Shown: piece by piece, positions 34,239 to 43,287 of the stretch | Numbering within the stretch: position 1 is the first letter of the stretch | Layout: every line of letters starts with the position of its first letter | From: Nitrospira sp. ND1 | GTDB lineage: Bacteria > Nitrospirota > Nitrospiria > Nitrospirales > Nitrospiraceae | DNA length: 64,000 nucleotides | Direction: 5' to 3' | NCBI RefSeq assembly: GCF_900170025.1 | Contig: NZ_FWEX01000006.1 | Span: forward strand, 1,573,089-1,637,088 | Notes under the pieces: generated by a model | The model's input: the letters and a program-made list of their open reading frames with translations, nothing else | Told to the model about the DNA's origin: nothing | The model's database searches: none | Position numbers and translations under genes: made by a program

Positions 34239-35132
34239 CTAGCGCAAGTAGGTCTTTGCCAGGTCCCAATAGAGGTTATATCGGAACGGTGCTCGCTGTA
34301 TCAGTCTCATAAGTCGCTGCCTCGCGCTACTCAGATGCCCTTCTATGCAATCCATATATGCCAATTCGCGTTCAACCTGCAGAAATCTCTTGCGTATGAT
34401 GGCCAAATCCGGTGCTTGGGGACGATTCTCGTATAAAGCGGGCAGTAGTACACCAAACATCTTCCCATACTCCTCCAGGAAGAGTCGCTTGTTGGACGAA
34501 ACGCTTCCGCCTCGCCAACGATACTTCGCTAACGGCTCATTGATGTATCCAAATTCCCATCCCTTCAGTGACACCATAATCCAATGCAAATAATCTTCTG
34601 TTGCCATAAATTGCTCATCAAACCCACCAACCTCTTCGATACACTCCCGTCGTTCAATGACCGATGGAACCTGGATGTGACAGCGTCGCAGAAGGTCTTG
34701 CAGACAATAGCCTGAGGGAACGGGCCTAGCGGTTTCCACATTAAAGCGCGCACGGATGACCTTCTCCTGTTCATCAATAACGGTTACATCGCTGTGCACA
34801 AGGCCGCATTGGGGATGGGCATCCAAGAACGCGATTTGACATTCGAGCTTCTGCGAATACCACATATCATCGGCGTCCAGATACGCGATAAATTCGCCGG
34901 TCGATACGCTCAGGCCGCGGTTTCTAGCGTTGGATACACCAGCATTGGCTTGATAAATACATCGTATTTTTCTGCCGTAGGACTCAAGAACGTCTGCCGT
35001 CTGATCGGTTGACCCATCGTCAATCACAACCACTTCGTAGTCCCGATAACCCTGGTTCAGGACGCTGTCGATGGCAGCAGAGACCCACTGCATAGAATTA
35101 TAGGCGGGGATGATGACGGATACACGTGGCAT
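34239..35132 (-). CDS. Family 2 glycosyltransferase
   Basis: The 297-residue cytoplasmic product has a GT-A nucleotide-sugar fold: VSVIIPAYNSMQWVSAAIDS at the N-terminus, VVVIDDGSTDQTADVL, NAGVSNARNRGL and the metal-binding AYLDADDMW. An acceptor-side ATEDYLHW (about residue 180) supplies the likely catalytic acid. It probably adds a sugar to a surface glycan. No polysaccharide cluster surrounds it; the only related neighbour is the DegT-type aminotransferase upstream, so the two may be an orphan remnant of a glycan locus. Confidence 0.9.
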   Translation of the reverse strand: MPRVSVIIPAYNSMQWVSAAIDSVLNQGYRDYEVVVIDDGSTDQTADVLESYGRKIRCIYQANAGVSNARNRGLSVSTGEFIAYLDADDMWYSQKLECQIAFLDAHPQCGLVHSDVTVIDEQEKVIRARFNVETARPVPSGYCLQDLLRRCHIQVPSVIERRECIEEVGGFDEQFMATEDYLHWIMVSLKGWEFGYINEPLAKYRWRGGSVSSNKRLFLEEYGKMFGVLLPALYENRPQAPDLAIIRKRFLQVERELAYMDCIEGHLSSARQRLMRLIQRAPFRYNLYWDLAKTYLR

Positions 35133-35463
35133 GCGGGCGTTCCCTGAACAATGCTCTGCAACGCACGATGCGCAGATCAGGGAAGAACTACTCTGATCCC
35201 CGCGAACGTTGCAATTGTCCCCTGGAGTGCTTTGTCACAAGAATAACTGCCTTGTGCTCACTGCCCTCAACATGTCCGGGAATGGCCTGCGAATACGGCG
35301 CACGATCCTCTCGGCTGACGGCCTCTTTGGGTCACACAGCTGCTTATGCGCCGACACATCTTTTATCGCAAATGTGACCTTCAGCAATAACCACGATTAC
35401 CTACCAGTGCCTTTGAAGAACGCAATTATTCCGTGGATACAGTGATCACATCGGACGCTGTAT
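35133..35463. other. Gap between aminotransferase and glycosyltransferase, with a hairpin
   Basis: 331 bases without a gene. The leader side holds an inverted repeat ttccctga...tcagggaa (35140-35184) with an inner tctgc/gcaga pairing, directly before the glycosyltransferase start. It could be a terminator of readthrough or a structured leader. Nothing else stands out. Confidence 0.45.
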
Positions 35464-36576
35464 TCACATGTACTGTTCATTAAATTTTTGCAAACTTAAT
35501 AAAATCGCATCAATGTCGCTATCAGAAAGGTTTGGGTGAAGTGGAAGACTAAGTATTTCATCGTTAAGCTGCTCACAAATGGGAAGCCTGTAAGATGATT
35601 TATAAATAGGATTCAGATGCAATGGATGGAATCGAACAGTTGTATAGATACCGCGGGAATAGAGGTATTTAGCCAATTGATCGCGCTTTCCTTTGGCAAC
35701 CCGAATGGAGTAAGTGAAATAGGAATGCTGTTCATCTGAAGCAGGGTCTTGAGGTCTTATCAGCCAGTCGAAATCAGCTAATTGAGCTTGATATATATTC
35801 CAAATTTTCTTACGGATCGTTTGAAATTTATCTATCTTGCGTAGCTGCGCCAGTCCGATTGAAGCCGCAATGTCATTGGGAAGAAGTTTAGGAAAAACAT
35901 CTACGATGTCATATTCCCACCAGCGCTCTTTCATTGCCGCAGCCTCAAATCCTGCGCGTCCAATACCGCAATACCGCAACTGTCGGGCCCGAGTCATTAA
36001 TTCGGAATCTCTGGTTGTAATTCCTCCTCCCTCACCTGTTGTTATATTTTTGACAGGATCAAAACTATAGACGCCTATTGTTCCAATAGAGCCGCAATAT
36101 TTATTGCCTAGTTTGGAATCTACGGCTTGAGCCGCATCTTCTATCACTGGTTGTCCAAACGATAACACTGGCTCCATACGGACCGGTTTGCCTGCATAAT
36201 GTACAACCATAATAGCCCTGGTCTTTGAGGAAATATGCGGGGCAATTGTGTCAGCAGTCACGTTTTGAGTATTCACGTCTACATCGCAAAATACGGGAAT
36301 ACCTCCAGCGAGGATGATAGCGTGGGCGCATGCGACCCATGTAAAAGAGGGCAGTATGACTTCCGATCCAGGGGATAGGTTTAATAGTTTTACAGCCATG
36401 TATAAACTATTGGAACCGTTGTCCAGAAACACGAAATCCTTGAGCCCCAACCTGTGAGCGAAGAGAGATTCAAATGATCTTGTTTTCAGACCGATTCCGA
36501 GCCATTGCTTTTCAAAGCTGGTGCGTATCTCGTCAATTTCCTCTTGTCCTACGCATGAACCGAATACTGAGATCAT
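35464..36576 (-). CDS. DegT/DnrJ/EryC1-family sugar aminotransferase
   Basis: This PLP enzyme of the nucleotide-sugar aminotransferase family has about 370 residues. Motifs are FLDNGSNSLYMAV, EVILPSFTWVACAHAI, VIEDAAQAVDSKLG and the PLP lysine in YSFDPVKNITTGEGGGI. The start at 36576 is preferred because AGGGG lies 7 bases upstream; an ATG at 36600 has no site. It would transaminate a keto-sugar for glycan building. Base composition is clearly more A/T-rich than in the surroundings, a sign of transfer. Confidence 0.9.
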   Translation of the reverse strand: MISVFGSCVGQEEIDEIRTSFEKQWLGIGLKTRSFESLFAHRLGLKDFVFLDNGSNSLYMAVKLLNLSPGSEVILPSFTWVACAHAIILAGGIPVFCDVDVNTQNVTADTIAPHISSKTRAIMVVHYAGKPVRMEPVLSFGQPVIEDAAQAVDSKLGNKYCGSIGTIGVYSFDPVKNITTGEGGGITTRDSELMTRARQLRYCGIGRAGFEAAAMKERWWEYDIVDVFPKLLPNDIAASIGLAQLRKIDKFQTIRKKIWNIYQAQLADFDWLIRPQDPASDEQHSYFTYSIRVAKGKRDQLAKYLYSRGIYTTVRFHPLHLNPIYKSSYRLPICEQLNDEILSLPLHPNLSDSDIDAILLSLQKFNEQYM

Positions 36577-37252
36577 AGTAAGGCCCCTATTCAAGGACAT
36601 ACTGAGGATCGGATGAGCCGCGGCGGCTGGAAATTACAGTGTCAGTCGGTAATAACGTGACCCCGCCGCACAATTCTCGCCTTCACGGCATCAATCATGT
36701 CGCGAAGTGCTATGGCTAGATCACCGTGCCCCTATTCAGTCTCGTCCGCCGCGATTTGCATTGCTATCGAGCACAAACCGTCGTTTATTTCGGCGATGTG
36801 CGACTTCAGCAAAGCTCTCCCTTGCCCCTCGTTTGCCCTATCAAAACCGTCACCACATGTGACGCATCATAGCCGAACCAGTTCATTACTTCATGGCCCA
36901 TGTGATGACGGACTTGTGCGATGATGCGGTCGCACATGGTTACGGTTGAGCGTGACCGAGCGCGCAGCATTTGCCGAATGAAGGGCGCCCTATTACCCTG
37001 ATGAAACCACCCAAGCTTGCACGGCAAAGAAGGCCGGGAGTGTTGAAGATTGAACAGGCAAGAGAGCCACGCTGGTCGTGGCCACCCAGCACTGGTGGCT
37101 GTTGACCAACGCCACGCATTCGGTCTGCTAAATGTGCGCTACGCCTCGTAACCCTATCTTGAGGATGTGATGTATCGGCCGACCGAATGGTCGGCCTGGT
37201 TATTTGTCCGCCTCGTCTGGGAACGTTAGAGAAGATGAGATACTCGGCCCCC
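36577..37252. other. Gene-free region, 676 bases
   Basis: Short frames here lack ribosome sites and recognisable motifs. A perfect hairpin ggccgacc-gaat-ggtcggcc (37177-37196) lies 56 bases behind the transglycosylase stop. The rest is likely decayed DNA. Confidence 0.5.
37177..37196. terminator. Perfect 8-bp hairpin downstream of the transglycosylase gene
   Basis: ggccgacc-gaat-ggtcggcc is a strong stem with a 4-base loop. No T-run follows on the minus strand, so it may protect the transcript end more than terminate it. Confidence 0.35.
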
Positions 37253-38026
37253 CTATTTCCTGACCGCAGGTGGTGAGTTTCGCACATCAGTAGAGACAGG
37301 CAGTGGCTCAAGTTGCAGCGGCTTGTGATACATAGCGAGCAACACGGCCTTCCCGGGGCTCGCCTGGTAGTCACCACGGAAGCTCTTGTAATAGATCATC
37401 ACCTTCCTGACATAGTCGCGAGTTTCCGGATAGGGCGGAATTGCGCGATACCGCTCCACGCGCCGTTCACCTGCATTATACGCAGCGACCGCCAACCGCA
37501 CGTTCCCGTTAAATCGATCCAGTAAGTACCGCAGGTGCCGCGCGCCGCCTCGAATGTTGTCGTCGGTGTCATAGAGATTGAGCACCCCGTGCCTGATGGC
37601 GGTTTCGGGTATCAGCTGCATCAGTCCAACCGCCCCGGATCGTGAAATGACGGTGGGATTAAAGTCCGACTCCGCCTTGATCACCGCCAGCAGTAAGGCC
37701 GGATGAAGTTGAAACTGGAAGGCGTAGCGCTTGACGGCTTCCTCCACTTCCTCCGCCGAGGCGCGATGCGACAGGCGGCGCACCTGCGATTCCGCCGAGC
37801 GAAACCGTTGGTCGGTCGGAACATTCGTCATTTCGAACACCCCGTTCGGCCCCACATAGCCATAAATCTCGCTGTCTGCAGAGGCGGGCTCCCCGGCCAC
37901 CAGCACCCCCGCAAGCGCCAGAGGAAGCGCCCACGTGGCAGTCACACGCCCGCCATCGTCACTCTGGCCGCCAAGGTTATGGCTCACTACTCGCAACTCC
38001 TGCCGGACAGCTTTTTCGTGATCCAT
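37253..38026 (-). CDS. Lytic transglycosylase (SLT domain), exported
   Basis: The start at 38026 (MDHEKAVRQE) has GAGGAGGAAGAG before it. A hydrophobic export segment lies at about residues 34-50 (WALPLALAGVLVAGEPASA). A short IYGYVGPNGVFEMTNVPTD domain of the DUF4124-like type follows. The SLT domain has the catalytic Glu in AVIKAESDFNP, then SRSGAVGLMQLIPETA and LAVAAYNAGERRVERY. It cleaves peptidoglycan glycan strands by an intramolecular mechanism. 257 residues; stands alone. Confidence 0.92.
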   Translation of the reverse strand: MDHEKAVRQELRVVSHNLGGQSDDGGRVTATWALPLALAGVLVAGEPASADSEIYGYVGPNGVFEMTNVPTDQRFRSAESQVRRLSHRASAEEVEEAVKRYAFQFQLHPALLLAVIKAESDFNPTVISRSGAVGLMQLIPETAIRHGVLNLYDTDDNIRGGARHLRYLLDRFNGNVRLAVAAYNAGERRVERYRAIPPYPETRDYVRKVMIYYKSFRGDYQASPGKAVLLAMYHKPLQLEPLPVSTDVRNSPPAVRK

Positions 38027-38661
38027 CTCTTCCTCCTCTTGTTCCCGCAGCAACCCATAGCCGGGGAATCCACAGCGTCGCGAACCCCAGGCTAAAGCGC
38101 AGCTTTCATGCCATCCGTCCTGACGTGTACAAAAACGGGCAGCTCCAATAACTTCGTACGGTTAGGGCGTTCACAAGGAGTCTCTCCCCTGGTGAGCGGG
38201 GAGAGGAACCGAACCGTTTTGTGCCACCATTTGGCCGGATTTTGTTCTTTGTTTCGTTGCTGTTCGTTACCAACATGACGCGCCATCGCAGATTTACGGG
38301 CAGGGCATGCATCTGTAGACCCGAACTGAGGAGGTTTCTTCACATGAGGCATTGTCGGTCGACACCAGGACGCAGGGCATGCCGGCAGATCACGCACGAT
38401 CATCGTGAAGAAGTGCGCTCTTGTTTGAAGCTTCAGAGTGACGTGCTAGAATCGATTTCGGGCTGGTCCCTCAATCACGCACTGCCTGCAGCCACAGGGA
38501 GATTCCCGCACTGAATACGCCCCTCGGCCGTCACCACCATTTGAGATGAAAATTCCACACTCGATAGCTCCGGCGCGCAGCATCACGGTGATCTGTCAGC
38601 CATCCGCTTGTGCGCAGCACATCGCCTCGCCAGATTGTCTTACGGACGCGAGCACGCACCG
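38027..38661. other. Divergent intergenic region, 635 bases
   Basis: It lies between the divergently read transglycosylase and REC-GGDEF genes. A hairpin ctctcccc-tggtgagc-ggggagag (38182-38205) is present. No frame in it has both a ribosome site and a protein-like sequence. Confidence 0.5.
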
Positions 38662-39594
38662 ATGATCAAACTGCTGTTGGTCGAAGACAATCCCGTCGAT
38701 GCCCTGCTCACCCGAGACCTCCTGGCCGAATGGCCGCTCGACCAGTTCGAGATCACCCATGCCCCCATTCTGGCGGACGGCTTGACCAGATTAGGCCGGG
38801 ACCGGTTTGATGTGGTACTCCTCGATCTCTCCCTTCCCGACACCCATGGCTTGAGTACCGTGACCCAGGTCTTAGCGACCAGTCCAGGCGTGCCGGTGGT
38901 GGTGCTGAGCGGGCACGACGATCACCCGCTGGCCCTCAAAGCGCTGCAACACGGGGCGCAGGATTATCTGGTGAAGGGAGAAGGCGGAACCGACTTTCTT
39001 GCACGCTCGATTCTCTATGCCATCGAACGCAAGCGGGCACAGGAACGCCTGACCTATCTTGCCCAGCACGATCAGCTTACCGGCCTGATCAACCGCGCCC
39101 TCTTCCGCGACCGCTTAATCCATGCCATGGCGCGCAGCAAACGGAAAGATCACCCCCTGGCGATCATGCTGCTCGACCTGGATCGATTCAAAGCCGTCAA
39201 TGATACGCTGGGGCACGATGTCGGCGATCAGTTGCTGAAACTCGTGGCGACCCGACTGCTGGAGTGCGTTCGTGAAGTGGATACCGTCGCGCGCATGGGC
39301 GGCGATGAGTTCACCGCCATCCTGGAAGGTATTTCCGGCGTCGCCGATGTACTCGTGGTGGCCAAAAGAATCGTGGAGTCGATCAGCACCCCGTTCGAGA
39401 TCGGACCGCACCGGATCTCGATCGGCGTGAGCATCGGCATCACGCTCTACCCGTTAGACGATGAGGATATCGACGAACTTCTCAGACATGCCGATAAGGC
39501 CATGTATGCCGCCAAGCAGCAAGGCGGGAGCCGATTTCACTTTCATTCTACGACCGGACAACCTCCCTCCGGTACCCCCGCCCCGGTACAGTAG
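38662..39594 (+). CDS. Response regulator with diguanylate cyclase output (REC-GGDEF)
   Basis: Residues 1-120 are a receiver domain (LLLVEDNPVDALL, phospho-acceptor Asp in VVLLDLSLPDTHG, and Lys in DYLVKGEGG). Residues 145-295 are a GGDEF domain with the active-site MGGDEF and the inhibitory I-site REVD placed exactly five residues before GGDEF. It should make c-di-GMP when phosphorylated, with product feedback. The start at 38662 (MIKLLLVEDN) fits the domain edge. No partner kinase is adjacent. Confidence 0.93.
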   Translation: MIKLLLVEDNPVDALLTRDLLAEWPLDQFEITHAPILADGLTRLGRDRFDVVLLDLSLPDTHGLSTVTQVLATSPGVPVVVLSGHDDHPLALKALQHGAQDYLVKGEGGTDFLARSILYAIERKRAQERLTYLAQHDQLTGLINRALFRDRLIHAMARSKRKDHPLAIMLLDLDRFKAVNDTLGHDVGDQLLKLVATRLLECVREVDTVARMGGDEFTAILEGISGVADVLVVAKRIVESISTPFEIGPHRISIGVSIGITLYPLDDEDIDELLRHADKAMYAAKQQGGSRFHFHSTTGQPPSGTPAPVQ

Positions 39595-39673
39595 CGAGAA
39601 GCCGCTTCGGGAGCCGTTCTTTCTTCAAAGATCGACCGCCGCGACAAGCACCCCCTCCGCACGGCATGTCTGC

Positions 39674-40507
39674 TTAGCGACCGATATCGGCGAGCGGCTG
39701 CTCTGTCACGACCAACGACCCTCGGGGATTCGGCAGCAACACATTAGAGGTGACCAAGTCCTCGCGAGGCGGAGTCGGATGCGTATCCGGGGTCATGACC
39801 AAACCCCAGTGCTGGTTGTCCCGACAGGTGTTGTCGAGCAGGAGCGCCTCCGCATGATGGAACAGGAGGATCCCGCTGAGCATGTTGCTGTGACAGACGT
39901 TGCGCACACATTCCGGATGGCTGCCGGGATCTCGCACGGCCAAGCCGAAATGATGATTCCCATAACACTGGTTTTGCGCCACACGCGGTTGTGCGCCCGC
40001 AAAAACAAAAATGCCTGACTCGCGGTTGTAACAGACCTCATTCTCGACAAACGTCGCACGGGCCTCAGGACCATAAATCACCACTCCTGACAACACGCCT
40101 TCCGTCGCCCGGCATTGCGTAATCGTGCAGACTGAGTCCAGGACGTTGATCGCGGAATGTTGATCACTGCCCACATAGCGGAAGGTAATCCCGCTGATCA
40201 TGCCCGAGGGGACCCGCTGGAGATAGAGCGGCCCTCCGCGACGGCTGTAAATCTGCACGTGATCACGCCCGGCGCCGATGAGGAGCACAGGACGGTCCGC
40301 GACAAAGACTTTGTCTTCATACACTCCCGGTCGAATGAAGACCTGATCAGTCTCACCGGCCCCCTTCAGTGCCGCGCTCGGCCTGATGTAGGCGTGGGGA
40401 TCGCGGGCGTCGACAATCAACGTCCGGCCCCCCTTCGGATTGGGAGGTGGCTCGCTGAGCGGCTCCCTTCGGCCACCGACCGCGCCTGACTCCTGTGGTC
40501 TTTCCAT
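39674..40507 (-). CDS. Right-handed parallel beta-helix repeat protein
   Basis: The 277-residue product opens with a disordered proline/glycine-rich region, then coils of a pectate-lyase-like helix: PSAALKGAGETDQVFIRPGVYED, ISGITFRYVGS, and repeated NxCxxNxxxGI/G turns (ENEVCYNRESGIFVF, QNQCYGNHHFGLAV, RNVCHSNMLSGILLF, DNTCRDNQHWGLVM). The pattern is that of CASH-domain proteins that bind or process carbohydrate. No signal peptide is seen, and no catalytic set is clear. Confidence 0.85.
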   Translation of the reverse strand: MERPQESGAVGGRREPLSEPPPNPKGGRTLIVDARDPHAYIRPSAALKGAGETDQVFIRPGVYEDKVFVADRPVLLIGAGRDHVQIYSRRGGPLYLQRVPSGMISGITFRYVGSDQHSAINVLDSVCTITQCRATEGVLSGVVIYGPEARATFVENEVCYNRESGIFVFAGAQPRVAQNQCYGNHHFGLAVRDPGSHPECVRNVCHSNMLSGILLFHHAEALLLDNTCRDNQHWGLVMTPDTHPTPPREDLVTSNVLLPNPRGSLVVTEQPLADIGR

Positions 40508-40834
40508 ACCGACTTTCTCGATCCTCTACAGACTCGGAATCAGCACACCCGCCGCCATGGCCGGCTGCCTGCTAACCGACAACAAGTGAAAACATGCGAT
40601 CTGTCAACCGGCCAGAGCAGCGCCTCATGGCTGGCGCTTTCCGTACAATACTGTCTGCTTTCCGCCCCTGTTGTTCCGGCACATCTAGGCCACTCCGCCT
40701 TCAATTCCACGCGAACTATACAATTTCACAACGGGTTCACTTGTCGAGCCTCGCTGGTGCGGTTCTTTCATATCGGAAGGCACAACGACCGTGTGAACCC
40801 AGACTCGTCCAACAGGGAAGAAAGAGGGGCACTC
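40508..40834. other. Divergent intergenic region, 327 bases
   Basis: Nothing recognisable beyond the expected promoters of the two divergent genes. An open frame that extends the downstream gene into it lacks a ribosome site. Confidence 0.5.
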
Positions 40835-41356
40835 ATGACCAGGACTCATACCAAGCTCGGTCCCGTGCGAGGCATCTGTCTCATCTTGGCGTTGATCGGC
40901 AACCTCACGACCGTTCCAGTTCTGTTCGCAGCTTCACCTCAACCGCCGGATGACGCACACCGCCTCTACGATCGCGTGATGGAAGAGTTCCGCCACAAGG
41001 ACTATGCCGCAGCCCTCGCCGGGTTTCGCTTCTTCCTCGAACTCCACGGGCAATCGTCCCTGTCCGCCAACGCTCAATACTGGAAAGGCGAGTGCCAGTA
41101 CCGTATGGGGCGCTACAAAGACGCGCTGGACTCGTTCTACAACCTCATCTCCGATTACCCGATGAGCCAGAAGCTCGCCGCCTCGACGCTCAAGATCGGG
41201 CAGATCTACACGAAGCAAGGCGACCGCGAAAAAGCGCAGATGATGTTCGAGCGGGTGACGGACCAGTACCCCGATAGCACAGAGGCCGAGGTGGCTCGCA
41301 AAGCCTTGGAGGCCGCTGCCGCAAAGGGTGAACCGGTCGCTGCCGAGCCAAGCTGA
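40835..41356 (+). CDS. YbgF/CpoB-like periplasmic tetratricopeptide protein
   Basis: The start at 40835 (MTRTHTKLGPVRG) has AGAGGGG upstream and leads into a signal peptide (GICLILALIGNLTTVPVLFA). The mature part has about three TPR units: DAHRLYDRVMEEFRHKDYAA, SANAQYWKGECQYRMGRYKD, and KLAASTLKIGQIYTKQGDRE. Such proteins coordinate outer-membrane constriction with the Tol-Pal system or act as assembly adaptors. It lacks the N-terminal coiled coil of full CpoB, and no tol genes are near. Confidence 0.85.
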   Translation: MTRTHTKLGPVRGICLILALIGNLTTVPVLFAASPQPPDDAHRLYDRVMEEFRHKDYAAALAGFRFFLELHGQSSLSANAQYWKGECQYRMGRYKDALDSFYNLISDYPMSQKLAASTLKIGQIYTKQGDREKAQMMFERVTDQYPDSTEAEVARKALEAAAAKGEPVAAEPS

Positions 41357-41406
41357 TCCGGATTGCGCGCCCTTTCGGCACAGGCCCGTTGACAGTCGAA
41401 CCGGCG

Positions 41407-41925
41407 TTAGTCCGGATCGGCAAGATCCAACACGGTAACGAGACCGGGAACCGTATAGGCATGCAGCGGGCTCAGCCGCACGAGTTGCACCCCTGCCGCA
41501 CGAAGCGCCGACTCAAAGAGTGAATCGTGCGACCCGTCCGGGGCATCATCCGGCACCGGCCGCTCGACTTGTACCACCTTCTCGACCAAACGGCTGCCCG
41601 GATGCACCAGCACGAAGGTGGCGCGTTTGAGCGCCAGTTCCCGCAACATCTCGGCAGGCGGCGTTCCCGAGGGAAGACGCAAATCCAACAAGCTCCAAAG
41701 AGGAATCTGCGTGAACAGCAGGTACCGGTCTTCCACGGCGAGGCGCAGCAGATTGTAGAGCTGCACTTCCTGGTCGGTCAGCAACGGCTTGGCCTTAAAA
41801 CTCATACCGGCAGGAGCCTCTGCCGTGGACGCGCCAGGTGAACGGCGCCGCCCGAAACTCTCCCAGGCCAGGCTTCCCAGAAACACCAGCGCCCCGATAC
41901 CAAGGATAGGATACAGCAATTCCAT
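41407..41925 (-). CDS. Membrane-anchored DUF2726-like protein
   Basis: One N-terminal membrane helix (LLYPILGIGALVFLGSLAW) is followed by a soluble domain with KPLLTDQEVQLYNLLRLAV, YLLFTQIPLWSLLDLRLP and RATFVLVHPGSRLVEKVVQVE. The order resembles DUF2726, a domain distantly related to restriction-endonuclease-like folds. The usual acidic residue of the kxDFvl strand is Thr here (RATFVL), so nuclease activity is doubtful. It lies 15 bases downstream of anmK on the same strand and is likely co-transcribed. Confidence 0.7.
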   Translation of the reverse strand: MELLYPILGIGALVFLGSLAWESFGRRRSPGASTAEAPAGMSFKAKPLLTDQEVQLYNLLRLAVEDRYLLFTQIPLWSLLDLRLPSGTPPAEMLRELALKRATFVLVHPGSRLVEKVVQVERPVPDDAPDGSHDSLFESALRAAGVQLVRLSPLHAYTVPGLVTVLDLADPD

Positions 41926-41940
41926 GACAAGCCAATCGGA

Positions 41941-43125
41941 TCAGCGGGCGAGACGCGCCCATTTCGTCAGCATGTGAGGGGATCCCGGAACCACAGCGCC
42001 AAGGAGCACGGGGTGATGGGCACCCGTCACCTGCGGCACGTTGGTGCATTGTCCGTGATAGGTGTCGTGAGCCAGCAGGGCAAACGCCGTCGCTTCAAAG
42101 GCCTTGCTGCTCCATCCACATTCGTCAAACGTCAACACAGATGTCGGCGCAAATACCTGCCGGAGAGAGGCCATAATGGCGCGATTGTACACACCGCCCC
42201 CTCCGACGATCACATCATGGATCTCGCCGGTGACCCACCGTCGGGACGAACCGATGGCCTCCGCCGTCCAGGCCGCACAGGTCGCCAGCAGATCCTCGAC
42301 GGACAGACGCGCCTGACGTTGTTTCACGAGAACACTTCGAACAAAGGGCGCACCGAACTCTTCCCGACCCGTCGACTTGGGCGGACGCCGCGTCAGGAAC
42401 GGATGGGCCATCAACTCGGTGAGCAGAGGCCGGTTCACTGTCCCCTTACGTGCGCGCCGCCCGCCGGCGTCGTAGGCACTCTGCCCCTTCGACGTTTCGT
42501 GCACAATCGCATCCAGCACCATATTCCCGGGGCCGGTGTCGAACGCGCGGAGGTCGGCGACATCACCGCCCGGCGGCAGATAGGTCACGTTACTGATCCC
42601 GCCGATATTCACCACCAGACGACCCCGACGCGCATGGCCAAAGGCCACCGCATGGGCATAGGGGACCAGCGGAGCGCCCTCGCCCCCCGCCGCCATATCG
42701 CGCGGCCTGAAATTCGCGACGGTGGTGATGCCTGTGCGTTCCGCGATCACAGCCGGCTCACCGATCTGCAGGGTGGACCGGACCAACCCGACACCAGGCT
42801 CACGTCGCCCCTTCGGCAAATGGTGAATCGTTTGGCCGTGCGATCCGATCAAATCAATATCGGCCGGGCGGCATTTCGATTGCTGAATGACCCGCAGAGC
42901 CGCCTTGGCGAACAGTTCCCCGAGATACGTGTTCAGGTGGCAGATGTCGTCCACGCGGCCATGGAGCGAGAGTTCAACAATTCGTTGCTGGAGCGAGCGC
43001 GGGTACGGCAGGGAGGCAAATGCCAGGGGGGTGATCCGCGGCGTTCCGCCGCGCCGGACGATGCTGACCAGCGCCGCGTCCACACCATCCGCCGATGTCC
43101 CGGACATGAGTCCGACAACTTTCAT
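41941..43125 (-). CDS. anmK: Anhydro-N-acetylmuramic acid kinase AnmK
   Basis: This peptidoglycan-recycling kinase hydrolyses the 1,6-anhydro ring and phosphorylates to MurNAc-6-phosphate. The start at 43125 gives MKVVGLMSGTSADGVDAAL, the ATP-binding N-terminal motif, with AAGGGG upstream. Others are LIGSHGQTIHHLP, VNIGGISNVTYLP, FDTGPGNMVLDAIVH and VGGGGVYNRAIM. 394 residues. It consumes products of lytic transglycosylases, one of which is encoded at 37253. Confidence 0.95.
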   Translation of the reverse strand: MKVVGLMSGTSADGVDAALVSIVRRGGTPRITPLAFASLPYPRSLQQRIVELSLHGRVDDICHLNTYLGELFAKAALRVIQQSKCRPADIDLIGSHGQTIHHLPKGRREPGVGLVRSTLQIGEPAVIAERTGITTVANFRPRDMAAGGEGAPLVPYAHAVAFGHARRGRLVVNIGGISNVTYLPPGGDVADLRAFDTGPGNMVLDAIVHETSKGQSAYDAGGRRARKGTVNRPLLTELMAHPFLTRRPPKSTGREEFGAPFVRSVLVKQRQARLSVEDLLATCAAWTAEAIGSSRRWVTGEIHDVIVGGGGVYNRAIMASLRQVFAPTSVLTFDECGWSSKAFEATAFALLAHDTYHGQCTNVPQVTGAHHPVLLGAVVPGSPHMLTKWARLAR

Positions 43126-43287
43126 CGCGCCCCTTCTCCGGCACACAACCGGGAGATTTCTTCCTGTTCGGTTCGCTACGCTAATCGAAACCCCGGCAAC
43201 GGGTCAAGCATCGCGCGTATCATCCGCGCACAATCTCCACCGGCCTTCGCGTTGACTTTGCAGAAATCGGGTGTTACCGTCCGCCGG

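Noticed and set aside
36697-37377. Several short frames on both strands
   Set aside because: They overlap each other, lack ribosome sites and carry no recognisable motif.
38182-38205. Hairpin as a transcription terminator
   Set aside because: It lies upstream of both divergent genes and has no T-tract, so a terminator role is not supported.
41974-43287. Long N-terminal extension of the metal-binding protein frame
   Set aside because: It is antisense to anmK and precedes a clear signal peptide at 43288, so translation starts there.
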